NCBI GenBank assembly: GCA_011799875.1
Contig: CM022300.1
Span: 113,721,201-113,785,200, forward strand
Direction of reading: 5' to 3'
DNA: 64,000 nt
DNA from: Thinopyrum elongatum
Lineage: Eukaryota; Streptophyta; Magnoliopsida; Poales; Poaceae
This document shows positions 54,290-64,000 of the stretch, piece by piece. The stretch's first letter is position 1, and each line of letters opens with the position of its first letter. Below the pieces are notes generated by a model. It ran no database searches, was not told the origin of the DNA, and was given only the letters and a program-made list of their open reading frames with translations. The position numbers and the translations under genes were made by a program.

Positions 54290-55255
54290 CCCGTTTGTCA
54301 GCGTCTAGGGGGGGGGCGGGCCCACTGGTCAGTGACCCGGGAGGTCGCAGCGAGCGCGCGGGCGTGTGGGCGCCGGCCGCCCGAACAGGGCACGCGCGCG
54401 TGGGCGCGGCGAGGCGCCGGCGGTGGGTCGCACCGGGCAGGAGCGAGACCCCGCAGGCGGCAGAGCGGAAAGGAAGAGCGCGTACGGAAGAGAACCCCTT
54501 TTCCAAGAGAAGAGAAATGGAGAGAATGGGAGAGGGGAGGGGAGGGAGGAGACAGGAGGAACCTCGGTTGGCAGTGACGGGGGTGGAACGAAGGAGGGAA
54601 GAGCAATGGACTGGAGTGGAAGCGCGGGTGTGACCAAAGAGGGGCGGGTGGAGTAGGAGAGCTGACTGCGCGGAGACGGATGGGCGCGGACCCGAGCGCG
54701 GGCACGACGCGGTGAGGGAGAGAGAAGAGAGGGAGGGGCGGCGCGGGCGCGCACCGGCGACCGAGGGGAGGGGGGGAGAGAAGGCGGCGGGCGGCTCACG
54801 GGGGGGAGTAGTGTCCAAGGCAGCGTGCTCGATGGAGGTTGATGCGGCGGGTTCCAGCGACGGCGGGGACGAGTTGGCGACGGTGGGGGGTCGACGGACG
54901 GGGAGAGCGGAGGGCTCTGGGGGGGCGAGGCGTGGTGAAGACCGGGAGGGGGTGGGGAGGACGTCCGACAGCGGTGAGGCGGTCGGCGAGGGCGGGTTCG
55001 AGGGTGCGCGGGGTCGATGGCCGACACGGCCAGCGCGGCGAGAGGCGCCGTCGAGCGCCCGATCCAATCTGGATCGGGAGGAGCAGAGGAGGAGTGGGAC
55101 GAGGGAGGGGGGGAGTGATTGGGTCGGGGGTTAGGGTTCGGTCGTGGGGGGGGGGGGAATATGGGGATGGGGTGGGCCGGCCAGGGAGGCCGTGCCAGTT
55201 GGGCCGCGGGGGGGGGGGGGAGGGGTTTGCTTCTCTTTTTTTTTTTTTCTGTTTG
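54290..55255. other. GC-rich segment of long LTR copy B with G runs
   Basis: The plus strand is strongly purine-biased (repeats of gaggag and gggg), so the minus strand shows long Pro/Ser/Arg-rich frames (up to 272 codons from 55067). These have no domain and overlap similar frames on the other strand. G runs of 12 (55146-55157) and 13 (55208-55220) and a following T-rich run are present. No gene is called. An (AT)n tract precedes it at about 54250-54265. Confidence 0.55.
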
Positions 55256-55711
55256 CTTTTCTTTATCTTTTTCTTTTATTTAACCAACAGCTCCTGTTTA
55301 GCAAATAGTTAGGGCTCTATATGAATTTTGTACAACTAGAATTACTCCAACAAATACTAGGCAATACCTACCACTACCAAAAATTGGTTTGGAGAAAATA
55401 GGAGCTCCCACAATTTTTATAATAATTAATATGCATTAATCATTACTGTTTTAATAATGTTAGAGTCACTTAATTAATTTATTATTTGTTGGTTACAATT
55501 TTAGACTTGCCTCTGAATTATTTGCCATAATATGAACAATTTAGTTTCTATGTTGGACAACTTTTATTTTCCACTTTAATTTAATTTGAATTTGAGTTAG
55601 AAGTTGAAATGCATTATGATGCAAATGATGATCATGCACTGTTAAACATGATGACATGGCATAATCAAAAGGGTGATTACTGTAGTTAACCACTGGGGGT
55701 GTTACACTAAA

Positions 55712-55814
55712 AAATTTCTAGAAACAAAATTCAATCCCGCATAATTTTTTTGTATAATCATCCAAAACCATGAGTAGGACAATTTCTTTGCTTCAATTTC
55801 ATTCTTTCCCAAGA
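55712..55814 (-). pseudogene. Middle segment of the split Athila-type gag
   Basis: Between the two nested insertions, about 100 bases of the host gag remain. Read on the minus strand they give SWERMKLKQRNCPTHG and, one frame over, WMIIQKNYAGLNFVSRN, both typical of this gag family. They join 63381 on one side and 51600 on the other. A one-base frameshift lies between them. Confidence 0.75.
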
Positions 55815-55819
55815 TTGTG

Positions 55820-57342
55820 TGATACGTCTCCATCGTATCTATAATTTTTGATTGTTTCATGCCAATATTCTACAACTTTCATATACTTTTGGCAACTTTT
55901 TATATTATTTTTGGGACTAACATATTGATCCAGTGCCCAGTGCTAGTTCCTGTTTGTTGCATGTTTTTTGTTTCGCAGAATATCCATACCAAACGAAGTC
56001 CAAACATGATAAAAACTTACGAAGTTTTTTTTGGAATATATTTGATTTTTGGGAAAAAGAATCAACGCGAGACGATGCCCGAGGGGCCCACAAGCCCTAG
56101 GGGTGCGCCCCCTACCCTGGGCGCGGCCAGGGGGCTTCTAGTCACCCCATAGAGTGGTTGGTGCCCTTCTTTTGCCGCAAGAAAAATAATATCCGGTTAA
56201 AAATCGTGTTAAAATTTCAGCCCAATTGGAGTTACGGATCTCCGGAAATTTAAGAAATGGTGAAAGGCCAGAAAACAGGAACGCAGAAATAGAAGGAAAC
56301 AAAGAGAGATCCAATCTCGGAGGGGCTCCCGCCCCTCAGCCGCCATGGAGGCCAAGGACCAGAGGGGAGACCCTCCTCCCATCTAGGGGGGAGGTCAAGG
56401 AAGAAGAAGAAGGAGGGGGCTCTCTCCCCCTCTCTCCTGGTGGCACCGGAGCGCCGCCAGGGCCATCATCGTGACGGCGATCTACACCAACAACTTCGCC
56501 GCCGTAATCACCAACTCTCTCCCCCTCTATGCAGTGGTGTAACCTCTCTTTTACCCGTTGTAATCTCTACTTAAACATGGTTCTCAATGCTATATGTTAT
56601 TTCCCAATGATGTATGGCTATCCTATGATGTTTGAGTAGATCTGTTTTGTCCAATGGGTTGATTGATGATCATGATTGGTTTGAGTTGTATGTTTTATTA
56701 TTGGTGCTGTCCTATGGTGCTCTTCGTGTCACACAAACATGAGGGATCCCTGCTATAGGGTTTGCAATATGTTCATGATTCGCTTATGGTGGGTGGCGTG
56801 AGTGACAGAAGCACAGACCCGAGTAAGTAGGTTGTTTGCGTATGGGAGTAAAGAGGACTTGATAATTTAATGCTATGGTTGGGTTTTACCTTAATGATAT
56901 TTAGCAGTTGCGGATGCTTGCTAGAGTTCCAATCATAAGTGCATATGATCCAAGTAGAGAAAGTATGTTAGCTTATGCCTCTCCCTCATATAAAATTGCA
57001 ATAATGATTACCAGTCTAGTTATCGATTGCCTAGGGACAAATAACTTTCTTGTGACAAAAACTTTCTACTAAAACTAACTTAATTATTTCTTTATCTAAA
57101 CAAGCCCCTAGCTTTTATTTACGTGTTCTTTATTAGCTTGCAAACCTATCCCTTTATATCTACAAAGTACTTCTAGTTTCATACCTGTTCAAGGTAAAGC
57201 GAAAGTTAAGCGCGCGTAGAGTTGTATCGGTGGTCGATAGAACTTGAGGGAATATTTGTTCTACCTTTAGCTCCTTGTTGGGTTCGACACTCTTATTTAT
57301 CGAAGAAGGCTACAATTGATCCCCTATACTTGTGGGTTATCA
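55820..57342 (+). mobile_element. 5' LTR of the Sabrina-type element (1523 bp)
   Basis: It starts TGATACGTCTCCATCG and ends GTGGGTTATCA. It carries the GC-rich hairpin near 56086-56135 ('cccacaagccctagggg' with 'ccagggggctt'). No coding sequence is assigned to the frames at 55859-56474. Confidence 0.9.
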
Positions 57343-57353
57343 AGAACTTTTTC

Positions 57354-57371
57354 TGGCGCAGTTGTCGGGGA
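57354..57371 (+). promoter_or_regulatory. Primer-binding site of the Sabrina-type element
   Basis: TGGCGCAGTTGTCGGGGA lies 11 bases after the LTR. It differs at a few positions from the TGGCGCCGTTGCCGGGGA type. Confidence 0.8.
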
Positions 57372-57466
57372 GCAATAGCGTGGGGTGAATATTCCTGTGT
57401 GTGCTTGTTTGCTTTGTCACTAAGTAGATTTCATTTTCTATTCTAAGTTGTTCTCTATCTTTAGTT

Positions 57467-58742
57467 ATGGATATGGAAGACAAAATACCAAAAAAATTAG
57501 GTGTACTTGCTACTCATGGATATGGGGAACCTCCTAAAACCCTCGATGCTCGTTATGTGAAAAATATTATGCACTACTTTGATAATCCTGAGAAAACCCC
57601 ATTTAACTTGATAATGGGAAACACATTGGATCAACGTGAATACTTTAGGGATTATCGCTTGACTCAAAAAGGGAAACTCTTATGGGATCAAATTCAAATG
57701 TTGCATTGGTATGCTCGGAATTTATGCTTGAGATATGATTATACTTGTTGCTCTAGGATGAAGGCCCCACACCGTCCCTTTCATGTAAATTTAATGATAA
57801 TGAAACCATGGCTTCTTATGCTAATGGTATATATGATTACTATGATGTGGAACAAATAGAAGAATTTGTTGCTTTTAAGGGTGCTTATGAAATTGAATCT
57901 TTGTTTGAAAAGTGTGAAAATTATGATGATGCTGTTTACAGACCTGAAAATTTTGCTATAGTTAAATATTGCTATGATAATTATGAATATAATGCCAATA
58001 TTAATGAGTTTATTGAGAAAGTCTCCGCTGTCCAAGAAGAGACTAATATTTTGCAGGAATCTGTGGAAGAAGAAATTGATGACACTGTGAGCTCATTAGG
58101 TGAAAAAGATGAGGAGGAGAGCGAAGAACAAAGGAAGGAAGAATGGATTGATCACCCGTGCCCACCTTCTAATGAGAGTAACTCTTAAACTCATACATTG
58201 TTTAATTTCCCTTCGTGCTTACCAAAGGATGATTGCTATGATCCCTTGGATTCGTTTGAAATATCCCTTTTTGATGAAATTGATGCTTGCTATGCTTGTG
58301 GCCATGATGCCAATATGAATGATGCTTATGGAGATGAACTTGCCATAGTTCCTTATGTTAAGAATGAAATTGTTGCTATTGCATCCACGCATGATAATCC
58401 TATTATTTGAATTCTCCCAACTACACTATATCGGAGAAGTTTGCACTTATTAAGGACTATATTAATGGGTTGCATTCTACTATTGCACATGATGATTTTG
58501 ATAAATATAATATGCATGTGCTTGCTGCTCCTACTTGCAATTATTATGAGAGAGGAACTACATCTCCGCCTCTCTATGTTTTCAATCCGATAAAATTGCA
58601 AGAAAGTGTTTATGCTATGTATCGACCTTTACTATGTGTGCATGAATTGTTCTTTTATGACATGCCGATGCATAGGAAGAGAGTTAGACTTCGTCATTAT
58701 GTGATATATGTTACTTTGTGCTCACTACTAAATTACAAATAA
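57467..58742 (+). pseudogene. Accessory ORF with CNYYERG and MPMHRK motifs, broken
   Basis: The product would be about 420 residues, starting MDMEDKIPKKLGVLATHGYG at an ATG 96 bases after the primer site. The N-terminal part (LTQKGKLLWDQIQMLHWYAR) is predicted helical. A frameshift near 57783 leads to a tyrosine- and acid-rich part (ASYANGIYDYYDVEQIEE), then a glutamate-rich stretch (EKDEEESEEQRKEEW). A stop at 58186 and a frameshift near 58405 follow. The last part (58407-58742) has APTCNYYERG and FFYDMPMHRKRVRLR. The final two motifs match the ORF at 20947-21850. There are no gag, zinc-knuckle or enzyme motifs. Function unknown. Confidence 0.68.
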
Positions 58743-61700
58743 TTGTTAATTAAAATTGGCTTTGATATACCTTGGGATCCGGGTGGATCCATTACTTGAG
58801 CACTATTTGCCTAGCTTAATGGCTTTAAAGAAAGCGCTGCCAGGGAGACAACCCGGAAGTTTTAGATAGTCATTTCATTCTGTTGAGTGCTTTTAAAAAG
58901 TTTAAAAACAAAAAATATAGAGGGGAACCTAAAACTTTTCAAAAAAGGGAAGTGAAAGTAAGAAAGACGAGCACCGTTGAAGTGGGGGCGCTCCTTTAAC
59001 TTTGTTCATGCCCATGGAAAATTTGCAAATCTTGAATTACAGAAACTTTTCAACAAAAATAATTATCCCCTTGTACAAACCCATTGTATTATAAAAACAA
59101 TGTGCCAAGATTTGCCATTAGGATGATTAGATTGCTTGTTTGGTATGTGCAGTGGAAAAACAGAAACTTTGGGTGTAGCGCGTGAATTTACATTTTTTAC
59201 TGGAATGTGAAAAGTTTCTGAAATTTTTACACAGTACTGCTATATAATTTTTTTTATTTTTTCCTAAATTTTCAGAATTTTTGGAGTTACAGAAGTATGC
59301 TGAATGTTCAGATTACTACAGACTCTCCTGTTTAAGATAGATTCTGTTTTTGATGCATTGTTTTGCTAGTATTGATGAAAATATCAATTTTATCGGTGGT
59401 ATAAGACATGGAGAAGTTATAATACAATAGCTACAATGCAAAAACAAAATATGAATGGGTTTGCAATAGTACTTAAAGTGGTGATTTGTTTTAATATACT
59501 AACGGATCTCACGAGGGTTTTGTTATGTTTTGTGTGATTGAAGTTTTCAAGTTTTGGGTGAGATCACGATGGATGAAGGAATAAGGAGTGGCAAGAGCCT
59601 AAGCTTGGGGATGCCCGAGGCACCACAAGGTAATATTCAAGGACTCCCAAGCAACTAAGCTTGGGGATGCCCGGAAGGCATCCCCTCTTTCTTCTAGCGA
59701 CCATCGGTAATTTTACTTGGAGCTATATTTTTATTTGTCACATGATATGCGTAAATTCTTGGAGCATCTTTTGTGTTTATTTTTTCTTTTTCTTTTATGC
59801 ACCATGCTGGTATGAGATAGTCCTTGGTTGATTTATAGAATGCTCTTTGCACTTCACTTATATCTTTTGAGTATGGCTTTATAGAATGCTTCATGTGCTT
59901 CACTTATATCATTTGAAGTTTGGATTGCCTGTTCCTCTACACATAAAAAACCGCCATCTGTAGAATGCTCTTTTGCTTCACTTATATTTGTTAGAGCATG
60001 GGCATATCTTTTGTAGAAAGAATTAAACTCTCATGCTTCGCTTATATCTATTTAGAGAGTTGACAGGAATTGGTCAATCACATGGTTAGTCATAAAATCC
60101 TACATTAAACTTGTAGATCACTGAATATGATATGTTTGATTCCTTGCAATAGTTTTGCAATATAAAGATGGTGATATTAGAATCATTCTAGTGAGTAATT
60201 GTGGATTGGTAGAAATACTTGTGTTAAGGTTTGTGATTCCCGAAGCATGCACGTATGGTGAACCGTTATGTGATGAAGTCGGAGCATGATTTATTTTTGA
60301 TTATCTTCCTTAGGAGTGGCGGTCGGGGACGAGCGATGGTCTTTTCCTACCAATCTATCCCCCTAGGAGCATGCATATTAGTATTTTGTTTTGATGGCTA
60401 ATAAACTTTTGCAATAAGTATGTGAGTTCTTTATGACTAATGTTGAGTCCATGGATTATACGCACTCTTACCCTTCCACCATTGCTAGCCTCTTCGGTAC
60501 CGTGCATTGCCCTTTCTCACCTCGAGAGTCGGTGCAAACTTCGCCAGTGCATCCAAACCCCGTGATATGATACGCTCTATCACACATAAGCCTCCTTATA
60601 TCTTCCTCAAAACAGCCACCATACCTACCTATCATGGCATTTCCATAGCCATTCCGAGATATATTGCCATGCAACTTCCATCATCATCATATACATGACT
60701 TGAGCATTCATTGTCATATTGCTTTGCATGATCGTAAGATAGCTAGCATGATATTTTCATGGCTTGTCCGTTTTTTGATATCTTTGCTATGCTAGATCGT
60801 TGCACATCCTGGTACACTGCCAGAGGCATTCATATAGAGTCATACTTTGTTTTAGATATCGAGTTGTAATATTGAGTTGTAAGTAAATAAAAGTGTGATG
60901 ATCATCATTATTAGAGCATTGTCCCAGTGAGGAAAGGATGATGGAGACTATGATTCCCCCACAAGTCGAGATGAGACTCCGGACAAAAAAAAGAGGCAAA
61001 AAAAAAAGTGAGCCAAAAAAACAAAACAAAAAACAAAAAAACTGAATGAGAGAAAAAGAGAGAAGGGGCAATGCTACTATCCTTTTACCACACTTGTGCT
61101 TCAGAGTAGCACCATGTTCTTCATATAGAGGGTCTCTTGAGTTATCACTTTCATACACTAGTGGGAATTTTCATTATAGAACTTGGCTTGTATATTCCGA
61201 TGATGGGCTTCCTCAAATGCCCGAGGTCTTCATGAGCAAGCAAGTTGGATGCACACCCAGTTAGTTTTCAGTTTGAGCCTTCATACACTTATAGCTCTTA
61301 GTGCATCCGTTGCATGGCAATCCCTACTCCTCGCATTGACATCAATTGATGGGCATCTCCATAGCCCGTTGATTAGCCGCGTCGATGTGAGACTTTCTTC
61401 CTTTTTGTCTTCTCCACACAATCTCCACCATCATATTCTATTCCACCTATATTGCTATATCCATGGCTCACGCTCATGTATTGCATGAAAGTTGAAAAGG
61501 CTTGAGAACATTAAAAGTATGAAATAATTGCTTGGCTTGTCATCGGGGTTGTGCATGATGAAATACTTTGTGTGGTGAAGATGGAGCATAGACAGACTAT
61601 ATGATTTTGTAGGGATAACTTTCTTTGGCCATGTTATTTTGAGAAGACAAAATTGCTTTATTAGTATGCTTGAAGTATTATTGTCTTTATGTCAAATGAT

Positions 61701-61836
61701 AGACTATTGCTTTGAATCACTCGTGTGTTAATATTCATGCCATGATTAGATTACATGATCAAGATTATGCTAGGTAGCATTCCACATCAAAAATTATCTT
61801 TTTTATCATTTACCTACTCGAGGACGAGCAGGAATT
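58743..61836 (+). mobile_element. Sabrina-type non-coding 3' half
   Basis: 3.1 kb without genes, the reverse-orientation counterpart of 18882-20940 and 47668-50050. It starts with the junction block (about 58795-58855, 'aaagcgctgccagggagaca'). Exact copies of the polypurine 14-mer aagcttggggatgc are at 59601-59614 and 59657-59670. A few 60-120 codon frames on both strands show no conserved features. Confidence 0.75.
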
Positions 61837-61850
61837 AAGCTTGGGGATGC
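61837..61850 (+). promoter_or_regulatory. Polypurine tract of the Sabrina-type element
   Basis: aagcttggggatgc directly abuts the 3' LTR start (TGATACATCTCC, 61851). The same 14-mer also occurs twice about 2.2 kb upstream. Confidence 0.82.
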
Positions 61851-63375
61851 TGATACATCTCCGTCGTATCTATAATTTTTGATTGTTTCATGCCAATATT
61901 CTACAACTTTCATATACTTTTGTCAACTTTTTATATTATTTTTGGGACTAACATATTGATCCAGTGCCCAATGTCAGTTCCTGTTTGTTGCATGTTTTTT
62001 GTTTCACAGAATATCCATACCAAATGGAGTACAAACGCGATAAAAACTTACGGAGATTTTTTTGGAATATATGTGATTTTTGGGAAAAATAATCAACGCG
62101 AGACGAGGCTCGAGGGGCCCACAAGCCCTAGGGGCTCGCCCCCCTACCCTGGGCGTTGCCAGGGGGCTTGTGGCCACCCCGTAAGGCGGTTGATGCCCTT
62201 CTTTTGCTGCAGGAAAGATAATATCTAGATAAAAATCGTGTTAAAATTTCAGCCCAATCGGTGTTACGGATCTCTGGGAATTTAAGAAACGGTGAAAGTC
62301 TAAAAAATAGGAACGCGGAAACAAAAGGAAACAGAGAGAGAGATCCAATCTCGGAGGGGCTCCCGCCCCTCCGCTGCCATGGAGGCCAAGGACAAGAGGG
62401 GAAACCCTCCTCCCATCTAGGGGGGTGGGTCAAGGAAGAAGAAGAAGGGGGGCTCTCTCCCCCTCTCTCCCGGTGGCGCCGGAATGCCGCCGGGGCCATC
62501 ATCGTGATGACGATCTACACCAACAACTTCGCCGCCGTAATCACCAACTCTCTCCTCCTCTATGCAGTGGTATAACCTCTCTTTTACCCGCTTTAATCTC
62601 TACTTAAACATGGTTCTCAGCGCTATATATTATTTCCGAATGATGCATGGCTATCCTATGATGTTTGAGTAGATCCGTTTTGTCCAATGGGTTGATTGAT
62701 GATCATGATTGGTTTGAGTTGTATGTTTTATTATTGGTGCTGTCCTATGGTGCTCTCTGTGTCGCGCAAGCATGAGGGATCCCTGCTGTAGGGTTTGCAA
62801 TATGTTCATGATTCGCTTATGGTGGGTGGCGTGAGTGACAGAAGCACAGACCCGAGTAAGTACGTTGTTTGTGTATGGGAGTAAAGAGGACTTGATACTT
62901 TAATGCTATGGTTGGGTTTTACCTTAATGATCTTTAGTAGTTGCGGATGCTTGCTAGAGTTCCAATCATAAGTGCATATGATCCAAGTAGAGAAAGTATG
63001 TTAGCTTATGCCTCTCCGTCATATAAAATTGCAATAATGATTACCAGTCTAGTTATCGATTGCCTAGGGACAAATAACTTTCTTGTGACAAAAACTTTCT
63101 ACTAAAACTAACTTAATTGTTTCTTTATCTAAACAAGCCCCTAGCTTTTATTTACGTGTTCTTTATTAGTTTGCAAACCTATCCCTTTACATCTACAAAG
63201 TACTTCTAGTTTCATACTTGTTCTAGGTAAAGCGAACGTTAAGCGTGCGTAGAGTTGTATCGGTGGTCGATAGAACTTGAGGGAATATTTGTTCTACCTT
63301 TAGCTCCTCGTTGGGTTCGACACTCTTATTTATCGAAGAAGGCTACAATTGATCCCCTATACTTGTGGGTTATCA
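61851..63375 (+). mobile_element. 3' LTR of the Sabrina-type element (1525 bp)
   Basis: It starts TGATACATCTCCGTCG and ends GTGGGTTATCA. It matches the 5' LTR base for base over long stretches, with scattered, mostly transitional, differences. The right duplication TTGTG follows at 63376-63380. Confidence 0.9.
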
Positions 63376-63380
63376 TTGTG

Positions 63381-63812
63381 CAACATGTTCATGCTGAAGT
63401 TGCTAAAAATGCATGATTTCAGTTCTAAGGGAAATAATTTTCGCCAGCGGAAAATACTTAGTAATAAAAGCATCTTTGCACTTATCCCAAGAATCGATAC
63501 TATTGCGAGGCAAAGAAGAAAACCAAATTTTTGCACGATCCCTCATGGAGAAAGGAAATAATTTCAACTTCACAATATCATTGTCTACATCTTTTTTCTT
63601 TTGCATATCACACAATTCTACGAATGTGTTTAGATGGGACGCGACATCCTCATTAGGAGTACAGGAAAATTGGTCTTTCATAACAAGATTCAACAAAGTT
63701 GCATTAATATCACAAGACTCCACACTAGTGGCGGGAGGAGCAATCCGAGTACTAATAAAATCATTATTATTAGTATTGGAAAATCATACAATTTCGTATT
63801 TTCTTGAGACAT
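63381..63812 (-). pseudogene. N-terminal part of the split Athila-type gag
   Basis: The gag starts at an ATG on the minus strand (63812-63810, MSQENTK). After a frameshift near 63780 it continues SVESCDINATLLNLVMKDQF-like (one residue less certain), FSCTPNEDVASHLNTFVELC, LKLFPFSMRDRAKIWFSSLP and SIDSWDKCKDAFITKYFP, a classic retrotransposon gag core. A TAG follows IMHF near 63403; then QLQHEHVAQ runs into the Sabrina-type insertion. The protein resumes at 55814 and at 51600. This identifies the outer host element. Confidence 0.82.
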
Positions 63813-64000
63813 CGTGACTACGCAAACAAGATTGCAAGCAAACAAGAGATCTGACGAGAAAAAGGTGAACGAAAAAGAAGGAAATTTTTTGTGAAGTGGG
63901 GGAGATGAAAACGAGATCCAAATGGCACATAATGTAAATTGCAAGGAGATGAGATTTGTGATTAGGAACCTGATAGATGTTGATGATGTCTCCCCGACAA
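63813..64000 (-). mobile_element. Leader of the outer Athila-type element, cut by the window end
   Basis: AT-rich leader with the '...gtgggggagatgaaaac' block seen after the 5' ends of internal regions 1 and 2 (17180, 21905). It ends tgatgatgtctccccgacaa, the inner part of a primer-binding site (complement of TTGTCGGGGAGACATCATCA). The 5' LTR would begin a few tens of bases beyond 64000. Confidence 0.75.

Larger units (their letters stand above)
51601..55706. mobile_element. Solo long LTR (4.1 kb), copy B
   Basis: It starts TGTGACGCCCCCGG and ends GGGGGTGTTACA, is flanked by CTAAA on both sides, and has no internal domain. It is collinear with copy A (9800-14120) but diverged, with many small gaps. 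On the minus strand it starts TGTAACACCCCC, the usual form of this LTR, so it is probably in minus orientation. It holds a duplicated segment around 52261-52380 ('agatccnttctcgactccctgcgag' type words, twice) not seen in copy A. The 3' part is very GC-rich with long G runs. Confidence 0.9.
55820..63375 (+). mobile_element. Complete Sabrina-type Gypsy element, 7.6 kb, non-autonomous
   Basis: The LTRs are at 55820-57342 and 61851-63375. There is a primer site after the first and a polypurine tract before the second, and a perfect TTGTG duplication flanks the element (55815-55819, 63376-63380). The internal region of 4.5 kb encodes only an accessory-type ORF (57467-58742). There is no gag, protease, RT or integrase, so it depended on another element to move. 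It sits in the gag of a minus-strand relative. The LTRs have many scattered differences, so the insertion is not recent. Confidence 0.92.

Noticed and set aside
54249..55312. Pro/Ser/Arg-rich minus-strand frame of 272 codons and neighbours
   Set aside because: Produced by G-rich plus-strand repeats within LTR copy B; no domain, and no counterpart frame kept in copy A.
1..64000. tRNA, rRNA or snRNA genes
   Set aside because: No cloverleaf with A and B boxes or rRNA-like segment was noticed; the tRNA-like words are retroelement primer sites. A dedicated tRNA scan was not possible here.

Overview
This window looks like intergenic DNA from a Triticeae grass (wheat, Aegilops or barley type). It is almost entirely nested transposable elements: at least ten LTR retrotransposon copies and three CACTA DNA transposon ends. 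There is one small intact gene-like ORF and one fragment of plastid DNA. No ordinary conserved host gene, rRNA, tRNA or CRISPR array was found. Family names (Sabrina/WHAM/Fatima-type, Maximus, Angela/BARE-like) rest on my memory of Triticeae repeats. The structural facts (LTR pairs, target-site duplications, primer sites, motifs) are read from the sequence.

Layout. 1-3355: retroelement debris, then a minus-strand Ty3/Gypsy chromovirus pol remnant (RT, RNase H, integrase, chromodomain-like end). 3356-7479: two CACTA ends, the second inserted in the first. 7480-23550: a minus-strand composite of Athila-type Gypsy DNA with the order LTR - internal - LTR - internal - LTR; a 4.3-kb solo LTR is nested in it with a perfect 5-bp duplication (AAGAT). 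23551-25730: DNA resembling the first CACTA, carrying a 200-codon intact ORF with a TATA box. 25731-27033: a minus-strand Copia LTR. 27034-42151: a Gypsy gag-protease element split by a complete 12.4-kb Maximus/SIRE-type Copia element (29092-41526, TSD CTCGG). 42152-44667: an Athila-type LTR containing a plastid rps4 fragment, plus a short internal piece. 44668-47667: a CACTA end, a probable solo LTR and a scrambled junction. 47668-64000: a minus-strand Athila-type gag-protease element, interrupted by a second 4.1-kb solo LTR (TSD CTAAA) and by a complete 7.6-kb plus-strand Sabrina-type element (55820-63375, TSD TTGTG). The window stops just before this outer element's primer-binding site and 5' LTR.

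How the parts relate. Most retroelement coding regions carry stops or frameshifts, so nearly everything is fossil. The most notable pattern is modularity in the Athila-type elements. Four internal regions share the same long non-coding 3' half, the same junction motif and the same repeated polypurine-like 14-mers. In front of that shared part they carry three different coding modules: gag-protease, a transmembrane-protein ORF, and a 'CNYYERG ... MPMHRK' ORF found in two elements. This is what parasitic, non-autonomous retroelements using another element's machinery would look like.

The best candidate for something little described that may still be expressed is the intact coiled-coil ORF at 24301-24903. 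It has a promoter-like TATA box, and a 3'-UTR-like module occurs both upstream and downstream of it inside CACTA-like DNA.
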